From Oscillospiraceae bacterium (GTDB lineage: Bacteria; Bacillota; Clostridia; Oscillospirales; Acutalibacteraceae): 64,000 nucleotides of DNA. Every line of letters begins with the position of its first letter. Position 1 is the first letter of the stretch. Shown here piece by piece: positions 28,891-38,407 of this stretch. The DNA lies in the NCBI GenBank assembly GCA_012520505.1, contig JAAYOC010000036.1, forward strand, positions 50,937 through 114,936, read 5' to 3'. A program made the translations under genes and the position numbers. The notes below the pieces were generated by a model, which ran no database searches, had not been told where the DNA came from, and saw only the letters and a list, made by a program, of their open reading frames with translations.

Positions 28891-29553
28891 ATGAAAAAAT
28901 GGAGATGTACAGTATGCGGATATATCCACGAAGGAGAAATGACTTCTGGTTTTAAATGCCCTATCTGTAATCAAGGTGCTGATAAATTTGTAGAAATAGA
29001 AGAAGCTCCTATAAAGAATAATCCTTATACCGGCACCAAAACTGAAAAGAATCTAATGGAAGCTTTTGCCGGAGAATCCCAAGCACGCAACAAATATACT
29101 TATTTTGCTTCCGTTGCAAAAAAAGCAGGTTTTGAGCAGATTGCAGCTTTGTTCCTACAAACCGCTGAAAACGAGAAAGAACATGCTAAACTCTGGTTCC
29201 AAGCTCTTGGCGGAATAGGTGATACAGCAGAAAACCTTCTTGCTGCAGCTGAAGGTGAGAACTATGAATGGACAGACATGTATGACCGCATGGCTCGTGA
29301 AGCCGAAGAAGAAGGCTTCCATGAACTTGCTGAACAATTCCGCGGTGTAGCTGCAATTGAAAAAGCTCACGAAGAACGTTATCGTAAGCTCCTGCACAAT
29401 GTAGAAGCTAAAGAAGTCTTCGAAAAAAGCGGTGTAACAGTATGGGAATGCCGAAACTGTGGACATTTAGTTATGGGTACTAAAGCTCCAGATGTATGCG
29501 AAGTTTGTAAGCATGCGCAATCTTTCTTTGAAGTTCGCGCAGAAAATTACTAA
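28891..29553 (+). CDS. Rubrerythrin with rubredoxin-like domains at both ends
   Basis: N-term [10 protein letters not shown]...CPIC, ferritin-like [17 protein letters not shown]...ENEKEHA, C-term CRNCGHLV...CEVCKH; SD GGAGGT before 28891. Confidence 0.92.
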   Translation: MKKWRCTVCGYIHEGEMTSGFKCPICNQGADKFVEIEEAPIKNNPYTGTKTEKNLMEAFAGESQARNKYTYFASVAKKAGFEQIAALFLQTAENEKEHAKLWFQALGGIGDTAENLLAAAEGENYEWTDMYDRMAREAEEEGFHELAEQFRGVAAIEKAHEERYRKLLHNVEAKEVFEKSGVTVWECRNCGHLVMGTKAPDVCEVCKHAQSFFEVRAENY

Positions 29554-29579
29554 TTAAATCTTGAAGGAGGTTTAAATTT

Positions 29580-29957
29580 ATGGAAAACAAATTTTACATT
29601 TGCCGTCATTGTGGTAATCTTGTTGGAATGATAAATAGCTCAGGTGTTCCTATCATCTGTTGTGGAGAAAAAATGGAAGCTTTAACTCCTAATACGGTAG
29701 AAGCTAGTGGCGAAAAACATCTTCCGGCTGTAACTGTTAAAGACGGTTCTGTTGAAGTAAACATAGGCAGTGTAGATCATCCAATGATTCCGGAGCACTA
29801 TATTGAATGGGTTTATCTTGAGACTGAAAATGGTGGACAACGCAAAGCTTTAAATCCGGGTTACGCACCTAAAACTTCTTTCTGCCTCGGTAATGATAAG
29901 GCTATTGCAGTTTATGCATACTGTAACCTTCACGGACTTTGGAAAACAGAAGTATAA
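29580..29957 (+). CDS. Desulfoferrodoxin/superoxide reductase
   Basis: CRHCGNLVGMINSSGVPIICCG desulforedoxin motif, HPMIPEHYIEWVYLET, YCNLHGLW. Confidence 0.95.
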   Translation: MENKFYICRHCGNLVGMINSSGVPIICCGEKMEALTPNTVEASGEKHLPAVTVKDGSVEVNIGSVDHPMIPEHYIEWVYLETENGGQRKALNPGYAPKTSFCLGNDKAIAVYAYCNLHGLWKTEV

Positions 29958-30004
29958 ATTATATTAATTAAAACCATAGAGCTTAAATTTAAAATTCACA
30001 AAAT

Positions 30005-30034
30005 AAAACCTCTCCGAAAAAACGGAGAGGTTTT
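30005..30034 (+). terminator. Intrinsic terminator after desulfoferrodoxin gene
   Basis: AAAACCTCTCCG aaaaaa CGGAGAGGTTTT. Confidence 0.88.
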
Positions 30035-30065
30035 GCTTTATTCAACCATTAACCCATTTATCTGT

Positions 30066-31871
30066 TCAATTTTTCATAGGAGGTTCTTCCTCAAACGGTT
30101 TTCTACCATGGGTTGAACCTGCCTCATATGGAAGATGGAAACCAATATCCAGTAGTTCCGGTTCTGGTTCCGGTTCTGGTTCCGGTTCTGGTTCAGGCTC
30201 TGGTTCCGGCTCAGGCTCTGGCTCCGGTTCTGGCTCAGGCTCTGGCTCAGGCTCTGGCTCAGGCTCTGGCTCAGGCTCTGGTTCAAATGCCGGCTCCGGA
30301 GTAATCAAGCTTGGTTCCGTAGTTAAATCGGATTCAGAAATTGCCTCTGGGTCATAAACCGGCTCTGTTAAAGAAATTACTTTTGAATCAGTCTCAAAAA
30401 CAGGCTCCAATCCAGGAAGTGGTTCAAATCCTGCATTTTCGAGACTTGAAATTGGTTCCGCTGCCGGATCACTAACTATTTCGGTAACAGGAGAATCAAA
30501 GATAGGCTCTAAACTCGGAGCAGAATCTAAATTAAAAGCAGAATCAGTCATTGGTAACGGTTCAAATCCCGCATTCTCAAAATCAGGAAGAGAAATTGCC
30601 GGTTCCTCTGCAATCTGTGTTTCCGCAGTTGGAGCAATTGATTCAGTTGAAGCTAAAACTTCAGTTTCCACTATATGTGCAGGAGCAATGGTTTCTTCTG
30701 CAAAAGCTTCTTCCGGTGCTTCTACTAGTGGCTCTGCAAATCCTTCTACAAGAGGTTGTTCTGTAAATCCTTCTGCAAAAGGTTCCTCTGTGAACCCTTC
30801 TACAAGGGGCTCTTCTGCAAATCCTTCTACAAGGGGCTCTTCTGCAAATCCATCTGCAAGGGGCTCTTCTGCAAACCCTTCTGCAAGAGGCTCTGCAAAG
30901 GATTCACCCAAAGGTTCCTCTAATGTTTCTAACGGAGCTTCCACCGGTAAATCATCTGCCAGTGTTTCATCTGCCGATAGCTCCTCTTCTGACGATACCT
31001 CTTCTAAGTCAGGACCTGCGCTTGGTGGATAATAAACAATTCCGGAATGTGTTTCCAACTCTGGTTCTGGTTCCTGTTCTGGTTCAGGCTCTGCAACTAA
31101 AGTAGACGTAAATAGAGTTGGTTCCGGAATCGGCTCTGATCCAGCCTGTTCTTCAACAACAGGTTCTCTTAAAGAAACTGCCTCCGGTCTTTCTTCATCA
31201 GCAACAAGATAACCATCTGAGTCAAATACAAAACCCGAACGAACGTTATCATAATCTAACCCGTATGAATTATCAGTATTAACACTATCATCCAAAGTAA
31301 TAGGAATTGTTTGCGAAATGTTACTGAGCTCTCTGTTCTTACAAAGCTTATAAATCAAAACTATAAGAAGGAGTGATGATATAACACCTATAACAACAAC
31401 CGGAGTTAACAAAAATGTTGAAGTGCTATCATTGCTTGGCGAAGCCACTGGGGAAGTCGAAGGCTCAGCTACAGTGCTTTCATTTTCAACATCATTCAAC
31501 AAAGCATCCGGTGTTTCTTCATTTACAGATTCATCTACTATAGCTGCGACAGAAGATTCTGCCTTAGGCTGTGTTCGTTTTACAGACTTTTTCTTTGGTG
31601 CTTTTGTTGGATTTACCTTGTTTGTAGTTGTAGTTGTTACCGGCCTTGTTGTCGTTGTTGCCGGTCTTGTTGTCGTTGTTGTCGGTCTTGTTGTGGTAGT
31701 TGTAGTAGTTGTTGTTGTGGTAGTTGTAGTTGCTTCAGTAGATTCAGTTGATGAAATCGAACTCTCTGGATTTTCTGGTTCCTCTGATCCTTCAGCAAAA
31801 GCATACATACTAAAGCAAGATACAAGTACAATCAAAGCTGAAACTATACCCAATAATTTGTTGCTATTCAA
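30066..31871 (-). CDS. Single-span membrane protein: signal peptide, Thr-rich stretch, TM, long acidic repeat tail ending in (EP)n
   Basis: Signal-like N-term, (T)14[57 protein letters not shown]-type repeats, long EPEP run; TTG start with SD. Confidence 0.75.
   Translation of the reverse strand: MNSNKLLGIVSALIVLVSCFSMYAFAEGSEEPENPESSISSTESTEATTTTTTTTTTTTTTRPTTTTTRPATTTTRPVTTTTTNKVNPTKAPKKKSVKRTQPKAESSVAAIVDESVNEETPDALLNDVENESTVAEPSTSPVASPSNDSTSTFLLTPVVVIGVISSLLLIVLIYKLCKNRELSNISQTIPITLDDSVNTDNSYGLDYDNVRSGFVFDSDGYLVADEERPEAVSLREPVVEEQAGSEPIPEPTLFTSTLVAEPEPEQEPEPELETHSGIVYYPPSAGPDLEEVSSEEELSADETLADDLPVEAPLETLEEPLGESFAEPLAEGFAEEPLADGFAEEPLVEGFAEEPLVEGFTEEPFAEGFTEQPLVEGFAEPLVEAPEEAFAEETIAPAHIVETEVLASTESIAPTAETQIAEEPAISLPDFENAGFEPLPMTDSAFNLDSAPSLEPIFDSPVTEIVSDPAAEPISSLENAGFEPLPGLEPVFETDSKVISLTEPVYDPEAISESDLTTEPSLITPEPAFEPEPEPEPEPEPEPEPEPEPEPEPEPEPEPEPEPEPEPEPEPELLDIGFHLPYEAGSTHGRKPFEEEPPMKN
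30150..30290. repeat. 6-bp-period tandem repeat encoding (Glu-Pro)n
   Basis: ggttctggttccggctcaggc-type repeats on plus strand. Confidence 0.95.
30700..30905. repeat. ~30-bp-period tandem repeat encoding E-[EQ]-P-[LF]-[VA]-[ED]-G-F-[AT]-E units
   Basis: caaatccttctacaaggggctcttctg-type units. Confidence 0.88.
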
Positions 31872-32025
31872 TGCCTTTCCCCCGCATTTTTTAGATTTTT
31901 GTTGTGTGTATTTCTTTTTGTATGTCTTTTATATGTCCTTTATAATAATTTATTTTACAAAATAATGCAAGGATTATTGCATATTGTAAATATTATGTAA
32001 GATTTGTATGCAATTTTTTTGTCTT

Positions 32026-33222
32026 CTATGAAAGTAGTTTAAGTGCTTTTTGAATATGTGGGTCATCATCGTCAGCCATTATACCAATTTGGTTTGTCTG
32101 TGCTGTTGTCATTAAAATCTCATAATCCGGTGTAAGGCCAACTTTGTTATAACTTTCACTCCTGTATGGAATAATCTCTGCAACCGTAAGAACTACAGCT
32201 GAACCATCAGAAAATTGATGCACTTGTTGCATTGTTCCAATACCTTTTGTTGTCATACCAATAAGTTCTGCTTTACCAAAGTCACGAAGGTCGCAAGCAA
32301 AAAGTTCAGCCGGGCCCGCTGTATTTTCATTCACAAGAACAATCATAGGAAGTGTAACACAATCAGAATCTGAAGGAAAAGTTTTTATTGTTTTTCCATC
32401 CTTGCCAATTGCAGTAGCTAATGCAGCAGTACCATCTGTTGCAACAGGTACAAGAATGTCAAGTACCTTTGCCGCATAAGAAATACTACCTTCAGAACAG
32501 TTGCGAACATCAAAAATTAATGCTCTCGCACCCTCTTTTGTCACATTATCAATTTCATCTTTAAACTGTGGAATTGTATTTTCATAAAATGCATTTATCG
32601 AAATTATTCCAACATCACCATTCATTTTAGATGAAACCGTAGCTTCACTATAATCCATTACAAGATTTTCTGTTTTCTTTTCTTTTCCTCTAAGATATGT
32701 AACACTTACGTTAGACATCTTAGCACCAATAAGATTTGATTGAAGAGTTTTATAATTTTTCTTTGTTACCGTTTCGTCGCCTACTTTTATGATTTCATCG
32801 CCCGCCTTTATGCCGACAGCTTCAGCAGGTGAATTTTTAGCAACAGCAGTGATATAAAGATACCCGGTATCCGGGTTAAAAGTACAAGTGATGCCTGTAC
32901 CTGACATTTTACCAAGAAGGCGATTATAGTAAACAACATACTCTTCCGGTGTCAAATAAAATGAAGCTGGATCATTAAGCCCTGCGATGTATCCCCTTGC
33001 AAGGCTTGCATCAACTAAGTCTGAATCTACATCGCCAAAGAATTGTTTACGCACAAGTTCATCCACTTCAGCAATACTGTCATACATGCCGACGCGGTTT
33101 GCAAGATCATCTATCAAATTATTATAAACGCTCATTGAGACCTTCATTGTTGTAGCAATTGTAGCCGCTATCACTATAAAGAGAAAAGCAAGTCCCGTCC
33201 CAATAGATATTTTTCTATTCAT
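32026..33222 (-). CDS. S41 family C-terminal processing peptidase
   Basis: PDZ (AEAVGIKAGDEIIKVGDETV), VLVNENTAGPAELFACDLRDFGKAELIGMTTKGIGTMQ. Confidence 0.92.
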   Translation of the reverse strand: MNRKISIGTGLAFLFIVIAATIATTMKVSMSVYNNLIDDLANRVGMYDSIAEVDELVRKQFFGDVDSDLVDASLARGYIAGLNDPASFYLTPEEYVVYYNRLLGKMSGTGITCTFNPDTGYLYITAVAKNSPAEAVGIKAGDEIIKVGDETVTKKNYKTLQSNLIGAKMSNVSVTYLRGKEKKTENLVMDYSEATVSSKMNGDVGIISINAFYENTIPQFKDEIDNVTKEGARALIFDVRNCSEGSISYAAKVLDILVPVATDGTAALATAIGKDGKTIKTFPSDSDCVTLPMIVLVNENTAGPAELFACDLRDFGKAELIGMTTKGIGTMQQVHQFSDGSAVVLTVAEIIPYRSESYNKVGLTPDYEILMTTAQTNQIGIMADDDDPHIQKALKLLS

Positions 33223-33234
33223 AAAAGTCTCCTT

Positions 33235-34566
33235 TTATTTGCGAACATAAAGTCCTGGATTTACTGCATATGTTGATCTAGGCACTATACCACCAATTCT
33301 CATTTCAAGATGGAGATGTGCACCAGTTGAATTCCCGGTACATCCCATAATTCCAATGTTTTGACCTTGTGACACTATTTCGCCTTCAGAAACATAAACA
33401 GTTGCAAGATGTGCATAGTAAACATATACGCCTTGACCTTGGTCAATAATTACGTATCTGCCATAACCTCCGTTACATCCACAAAAACCTCTGTAGTTAT
33501 GTGAGCAACTATTACTTGCAAGAAGTACTTTACCTGTTGCACAAGCTATAATTCGTTTATCATAAGCATTTGCACCCGGCATAGAAATATCCATACCATA
33601 ATGGAAATTACCTGAGCCTGCATTAAGGTCACGCTGACCCCAAGCAGATGAAATATAAGAACTTTCATACGGTACAGGCCAAATCATGTTACCAACTGAA
33701 CCGTCACCAGTTGAAGCGATTCCATGAATCATAAAATAAATTTTCTGGTCATATGCCTCTCTTTGTGCCTCTGCTCTGGCAATCATTCTCTTATAGGCAG
33801 CATCTTCTGCATTAAGCTTTGCAACATGAGAATCTAAAACAAATAACTTTGCATCAAGAACTGATTTAGCCTTATTTACCTCAGCTTTTGCAGCTTGAGT
33901 TTCAGTTTTTGAAAATTCAATACTCGCCTTTGATTCTTCAAGTTTTATTTTATCTTCTTCAAGTTTCGCCTTAAGAGATGCAAGTTCAGCAATCTGTTTT
34001 TTCAATGCTTCTATTATTGCGTTATCATGAGCTGCAATTCTTGCAATTAGTTCAAGTCTTGTGAGAAGGCTCTCAAAACTATCTGCTTCAAGTATCACCT
34101 CAATAGTCGACACATTACCTGACATATACATTGCACGAACTCTTTCTCCAAGAATCTCCTGTGTATCTGCTATATCCTTTTCCTGTTGCTCCATTTTTTC
34201 TTCGGTAGCTTTTATTTCGTTTTCAGTATTCATTATTTGTGTGTTTAGAGCAGCAATTTGAGAATTCAATTTTCTTATTTTGAAATTATAGTTATCTATC
34301 TGCCCTTGGAGGACGGCAATTTGATCCATAAGAGCATCGGCTGACTTTTTGACTTCTTTCTTTTCATTCATAATCTCAGCCATTTTTGCTTCGTTCGCAG
34401 CAATTTCTTTGTTGAGATCTTCGATTTCCTGTCTCAATTTAATAATCTCAGGGTCATCCTCCGGTACCGGATCTACAGCATGTGCCATAGAAGATGGAAT
34501 AGCCATCGTAATTGAAATGATTAGAATGAGAAATATTGCAATGATTTTTTTATTCATTATCATCAT
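33235..34566 (-). CDS. EnvC/PcsB-like coiled-coil M23 murein hydrolase activator
   Basis: Signal peptide, long coiled coil, HYGMDIS...GYGRYVIIDQG...GAHLHLEMRIGG. Confidence 0.9.
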   Translation of the reverse strand: MMIMNKKIIAIFLILIISITMAIPSSMAHAVDPVPEDDPEIIKLRQEIEDLNKEIAANEAKMAEIMNEKKEVKKSADALMDQIAVLQGQIDNYNFKIRKLNSQIAALNTQIMNTENEIKATEEKMEQQEKDIADTQEILGERVRAMYMSGNVSTIEVILEADSFESLLTRLELIARIAAHDNAIIEALKKQIAELASLKAKLEEDKIKLEESKASIEFSKTETQAAKAEVNKAKSVLDAKLFVLDSHVAKLNAEDAAYKRMIARAEAQREAYDQKIYFMIHGIASTGDGSVGNMIWPVPYESSYISSAWGQRDLNAGSGNFHYGMDISMPGANAYDKRIIACATGKVLLASNSCSHNYRGFCGCNGGYGRYVIIDQGQGVYVYYAHLATVYVSEGEIVSQGQNIGIMGCTGNSTGAHLHLEMRIGGIVPRSTYAVNPGLYVRK

Positions 34567-35491
34567 TCACCACGCTTCCCTGTTCTTTCAGATATCTTGC
34601 CATTGAGAATATACTTCCAAAAATACCGGCACTAACTCCAATAAAGAGAAAAGCTACTAGTAATGGCAAAGCATATGTTAAAAATGAAATTGAAGTTGTT
34701 CCAAACAACGTGAAAAGTGTGCCTAATGAGTTAATTACAAGCTGATAAATTCCAAACACTAAAGCAAGTGAAACAAAACTTGCAATAACTCCTATCACAA
34801 CACCTTCAATAATAAACGGCCAACGAATAAACCAATTTGTTGCACCCACAGCTTTCATAATACTAATTTCCAACCGTCTGTTATACATTGTAACTCTTAC
34901 TGTGTTTGCAATAATGAAAAGTGAAACCGCAAGCAACATAACAATTATACCCAGACTGATGTACGTAACACCTGCTCGAATATCTCTAACCTGCCCGGCA
35001 AGATTACTATTTCCTCTAACACCTATAGTGTTGTTCACTGATTTAAGAAGTTTTAATACGTTGTCATAATTGTCAAGACTTGCAAGTGTTACCTTATATG
35101 CATTTGGAAGTGGGTTTTTTTCAAGTCCTTCAAGAAGTTTTGCCTGTTCACCCATTTCTTTTAATTGTTTGGCATATGCTGTTTCCTTATCTACAAAAGT
35201 TGCCTCTTCGACTGTCGGTATCATCTTAATGTCTTGGTAAACCTTATTCACTTGTTCCTTTGTGAGATTATCTTCAAGATAAACCATAATGACATTTTGG
35301 TCTTCAATATTTTCAAGCATTGCATTAATATTGATAAATATCATCACTGCACAGCCAATAAGTACAAGGCAAGAAGTAAGTACTGCAATGGATGCCATAG
35401 ACATAAGTTTATTTGATTTTACATTTCGAAAGCCTTCTTTTGTAAGATAGCCTACATTGAAAGAGGATTTGTATCTAATTTGTTTTGCCAT
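34550..35491 (-). CDS. ftsX: Cell division protein FtsX
   Basis: NVKSNKLMSMASIAVLTSCLVLIGCAVM, EISIMKAVGATNWFIRWPFIIEG. Confidence 0.94.
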   Translation of the reverse strand: MAKQIRYKSSFNVGYLTKEGFRNVKSNKLMSMASIAVLTSCLVLIGCAVMIFININAMLENIEDQNVIMVYLEDNLTKEQVNKVYQDIKMIPTVEEATFVDKETAYAKQLKEMGEQAKLLEGLEKNPLPNAYKVTLASLDNYDNVLKLLKSVNNTIGVRGNSNLAGQVRDIRAGVTYISLGIIVMLLAVSLFIIANTVRVTMYNRRLEISIMKAVGATNWFIRWPFIIEGVVIGVIASFVSLALVFGIYQLVINSLGTLFTLFGTTSISFLTYALPLLVAFLFIGVSAGIFGSIFSMARYLKEQGSVVNDDNE

Positions 35492-35494
35492 TAT

Positions 35495-36796
35495 TTACTC
35501 CTCCTCTTCCATATATTCAAAATATTTAGAGTAATCTACGCCATCAATAGTTGTAAAATGCTCTTCATCCGTTTTTTCCCTCTCTGTTGCAGGAGTTGCC
35601 GGCAAAAGATTACCGGAAGCTGTTGAATCTGTCTGTTGTGAAATGTTAGCTTCTGTTGATAATGTATTCGGTTTTGTCGGTTGCGTATCAGCTGGCTTAG
35701 AAACTGTCGATTGAGCAACATCAATATAAGCATTTACCTGTGCCATAAACGGCGATTGATTAGCCATTGTTTCCCGAACCTTTGCTGCAATTCCGGCAGA
35801 TATTTCAGCTGTTTTTTGAGATACAGATGCCGGTTGAGCTTGATCTCCTACTTGTGACTGAGCCGCTGACTGAGCTTGCGACACAGTTGCCTGCGGCTGT
35901 TCTGCTGATTGAACAGGTATTGTCGCCTGTGGTGCGGTTACCGATTGAGCAGGTGCTGTCACCTGTGGCGCAGTCGCTGGTTGAGCAGGTGCTGTTGCCT
36001 GTGGCGCAGTCGCTGGTTGAGCAGGTGCTGTTGCCTGTGGTGCAGTCGCCGGTTGATTCTGTGGTGCTGTTGCTCGCGGAAGAATATCAACTGCTTTATA
36101 CCCAGTTGTTTCTTCAAATATAAGTTCACTACCTTGCGCAGTATCTGAAACAATTTCTCCATGATCAAGCACAACAATACGGTGGTTGAACTTTTTAACA
36201 AGTTCATGCTCGTGCGTTACCATAATCACTGTAGTTCCATTCTTGTTGATATGATTTAGAAGGTCTACAATTTCATAAGACATCTCCGGGTCAATATTGC
36301 CCGTAGGCTCATCAGCAATAATGGTATTTGCATTATTAACGAGCGCACGAGCAAGAGCAACACGTTGTTGCTCACCACCGGAAATTTCATTTGGATAAGA
36401 ATCCATTTTACCTCTAAGACCGACTAAGTTAAGTACATATTCCACTCTTTGTTTGATATCAGCATCAGGAGCACCAATAACTCGCATTGCAAATGCAACA
36501 TTATCATAGACAGTCATTGTAGGTATTAATCTAAAATCCTGAAAAACAATGCCCATAGTTCTTCTAAAGTATGGAATTTCCTTTTCAGTCATTTTCGTAA
36601 GGTCATAGTTATTTATCATAATAGTCCCTGATGTCGGAACCTCTTCTCTCATAATTGTTTTAAGAAAAGTACTCTTACCTGAACCTGAAGCTCCAACAAT
36701 AAACACAAACTCACCGCGTTCAATACGGAGGTTCACATTTTTTAGAGCTTCTGTGCCTGTGCTATACTTTTTTGAAACATTTTTAAACTCAATCAT
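35495..36796 (-). CDS. ftsE: Cell division ATP-binding protein FtsE with long repeat-rich C-terminal extension
   Basis: GASGSGKSTFLK, SGGEQQRVALARALVN, ADEPTGNIDP; start moved to MIEFKNVSKK; SD TAGGAG. Confidence 0.93.
   Translation of the reverse strand: MIEFKNVSKKYSTGTEALKNVNLRIERGEFVFIVGASGSGKSTFLKTIMREEVPTSGTIMINNYDLTKMTEKEIPYFRRTMGIVFQDFRLIPTMTVYDNVAFAMRVIGAPDADIKQRVEYVLNLVGLRGKMDSYPNEISGGEQQRVALARALVNNANTIIADEPTGNIDPEMSYEIVDLLNHINKNGTTVIMVTHEHELVKKFNHRIVVLDHGEIVSDTAQGSELIFEETTGYKAVDILPRATAPQNQPATAPQATAPAQPATAPQATAPAQPATAPQVTAPAQSVTAPQATIPVQSAEQPQATVSQAQSAAQSQVGDQAQPASVSQKTAEISAGIAAKVRETMANQSPFMAQVNAYIDVAQSTVSKPADTQPTKPNTLSTEANISQQTDSTASGNLLPATPATEREKTDEEHFTTIDGVDYSKYFEYMEEEE
35920..36070. 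repeat. In-frame tandem repeat encoding PATAPQATAPAQ units in ftsE tail
   Basis: Copies of ctggttgagcaggtgctgttgcctgtggcgcagtcg. Confidence 0.92.
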
Positions 36797-36827
36797 TGTT
36801 GTTTGCACTACTCCTAAAACATAAATA

Positions 36828-36865
36828 AAAAGCTGTATCGGTGCACTACCACCCATACAGCTTTT
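36828..36865 (-). promoter_or_regulatory. Terminator-like hairpin in ftsE leader, starting at about the predicted TSS
   Basis: AAAAGCTGTAT...ATACAGCTTTT 11-bp perfect arms, inner GGTG/CACC, then TTTTTATTT; promoter TTACAA-N17-TATATT upstream. Confidence 0.6.
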
Positions 36866-36939
36866 AATATACCATATATAAGAGAAAATTGTAACCCTTT
36901 TGTAACTCAAAATCAAACTTTTGTACAAATGCACAAATC

Positions 36940-36961
36940 AAAATACTACATTTAGTATTTT
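36940..36961. terminator. AT-rich hairpin after the CdaR-like gene
   Basis: AAAATACTA/TAGTATTTT perfect 9-bp arms. Confidence 0.45.
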
Positions 36962-36964
36962 CTA

Positions 36965-38050
36965 TTAGATTTTAGCTGAGTGAGAATCAAGATACTTTTT
37001 AACCATAAGTGCCACTTTAAAAATGATGGCATCGTCAAATTCACGAAGGTCAAGACCTGTAAATTTCTTAATTTTTTCAAGTCTATACACAAGTGTATTT
37101 CTATGTACAAAAAGTTTTCTTGATGTCTCTGAAACATTGAGATTATTTTCAAAGAAACGCTGAATTGTAAAAAGAGTTTCCTGGTCAAGGCTTTCAATTG
37201 AACCCTTCTTGAAAACTTCCTGAAGGAACATTTCACAAAGTGTTGTCGGGAGCTGGTAAATAAGACGAGCGATACCGAGATTATCATAGCTTATAATGTT
37301 CTTTTCAGTATCAAACACCTTGCCTACCTCAAGAGCTACTTGAGCTTCTTTAAGTGAACGAGAAAGATCTCTAATGCCAACAACTGTTGTACCAATACCT
37401 ACCTGCGCATTGTTATAAAACTCCGTTGACAAAGCATCTGAAATTGAATGTGCAAGTTTTTTAAGATCTTTCGAAGTAACATTGCTTTTTACCTCTTTAA
37501 CAAGGGCAATGTCAGTTTCGCTAATATTTATAACGAAATCCTTATTTTTATCTGGGAAAAGATTTTGAATTATGTCAAAGACTGAAGCATCTTCGTGACC
37601 GGTAATTCTAATTAAAAGAACCACGCAAGTTACATCGTTATTAAAACGAAGTTCTCTAGCTTTAACATAAATATCACCCGGAAGAATATTATCCAAAATA
37701 ACATTCTTGATGAAGTTACTTCTGTCATATTTTTCATCGTAAAATTGTTTGATGCTATTGAGTGAAACCGAAAGGATTCTTGCATACTTATCAGCAAAAT
37801 CATCCTCACCTGCTACAAACACAGCATACTCATGTCGAAGATGAGAACCAAAAGTTAAATATGTAGTTCCGTCAAGACAAACCGTATCATTAGTCGAAAA
37901 CACTTCAGAAACATCAGCCTGGAGTTGTTCACCTATTCGGCCAAGTTCACTACATGAAATAATGGAACCTGTTTCGTCAATAACGCCAACTGATCTATCA
38001 ATAGCGTCTCTCATTTGATGGATTATGCCTTGAAAAAGTCTGTTAGACAT
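36965..38050 (-). CDS. CdaR/PucR-type transcriptional regulator
   Basis: N-terminal sugar-diacid-recognition-like MSNRLFQGIIHQMRDAIDRSVGVIDETG, C-terminal HTH FFENNLNVSETSRKLFVHRNTLVYRLEKIKKFTGLDLR. Confidence 0.85.
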   Translation of the reverse strand: MSNRLFQGIIHQMRDAIDRSVGVIDETGSIISCSELGRIGEQLQADVSEVFSTNDTVCLDGTTYLTFGSHLRHEYAVFVAGEDDFADKYARILSVSLNSIKQFYDEKYDRSNFIKNVILDNILPGDIYVKARELRFNNDVTCVVLLIRITGHEDASVFDIIQNLFPDKNKDFVINISETDIALVKEVKSNVTSKDLKKLAHSISDALSTEFYNNAQVGIGTTVVGIRDLSRSLKEAQVALEVGKVFDTEKNIISYDNLGIARLIYQLPTTLCEMFLQEVFKKGSIESLDQETLFTIQRFFENNLNVSETSRKLFVHRNTLVYRLEKIKKFTGLDLREFDDAIIFKVALMVKKYLDSHSAKI

Positions 38051-38319
38051 GTTATCTAGCCCCCGTCCATAATGTTTTTGTGCAATATGTTTAAATAGCG
38101 TCTTATACATTTTACACAATGCCATCGTAAAATGCAACAATTCTTTATATGTTTTCTTATAAAAAACCACAAAACTGCCAATTTTATAGTGCAATATGTT
38201 CAAAAAACCTCTTCTTTTCTTTGTGGTTATTTTCAACAACCCATCTTGTGTACTTTTACTCAAATCCTCAGGTTTTAGTGCAATATCTAGTGGTGTCCAA
38301 TTATTTTTAGCGGCAATTA

Positions 38320-38344
38320 AAGGGCTTTTAATATAAAAGCCCTT
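38320..38344. terminator. Hairpin between the coiled-coil gene and the CdaR-like gene
   Basis: AAGGGCTTTTA ata TAAAAGCCCTT. Confidence 0.6.
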
Positions 38345-38407
38345 CTAATTTTTTAATTATCTTTAGTTGTGTCTGGTGATTTTATTTTTAAATTTCAAAA
38401 TTACACT

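Noticed and set aside
30150-30290. Regular short repeats considered as a CRISPR array
   Set aside because: 6-bp period, no spacers, encodes (EP)n in frame, no cas genes.
30113-31032. Plus-strand ORFs (e.g. 30113-30304, 30688-31032) opposite the EP-repeat gene, Gly/Ser- or Ala/Leu-rich
   Set aside because: Antisense shadows of the repeat arrays; no SD or homology; composition explained by the minus-strand satellite.
31423-31965. 180-aa plus-strand ORF with poly-Val/hydrophobic stretch
   Set aside because: Mirror of the poly-Thr coding region of 30066-31871; no start signals.
35767-36207. ORFs in other frames over the ftsE repeat tail
   Set aside because: Overlap a strongly supported ftsE reading frame; repeat-derived open frames.
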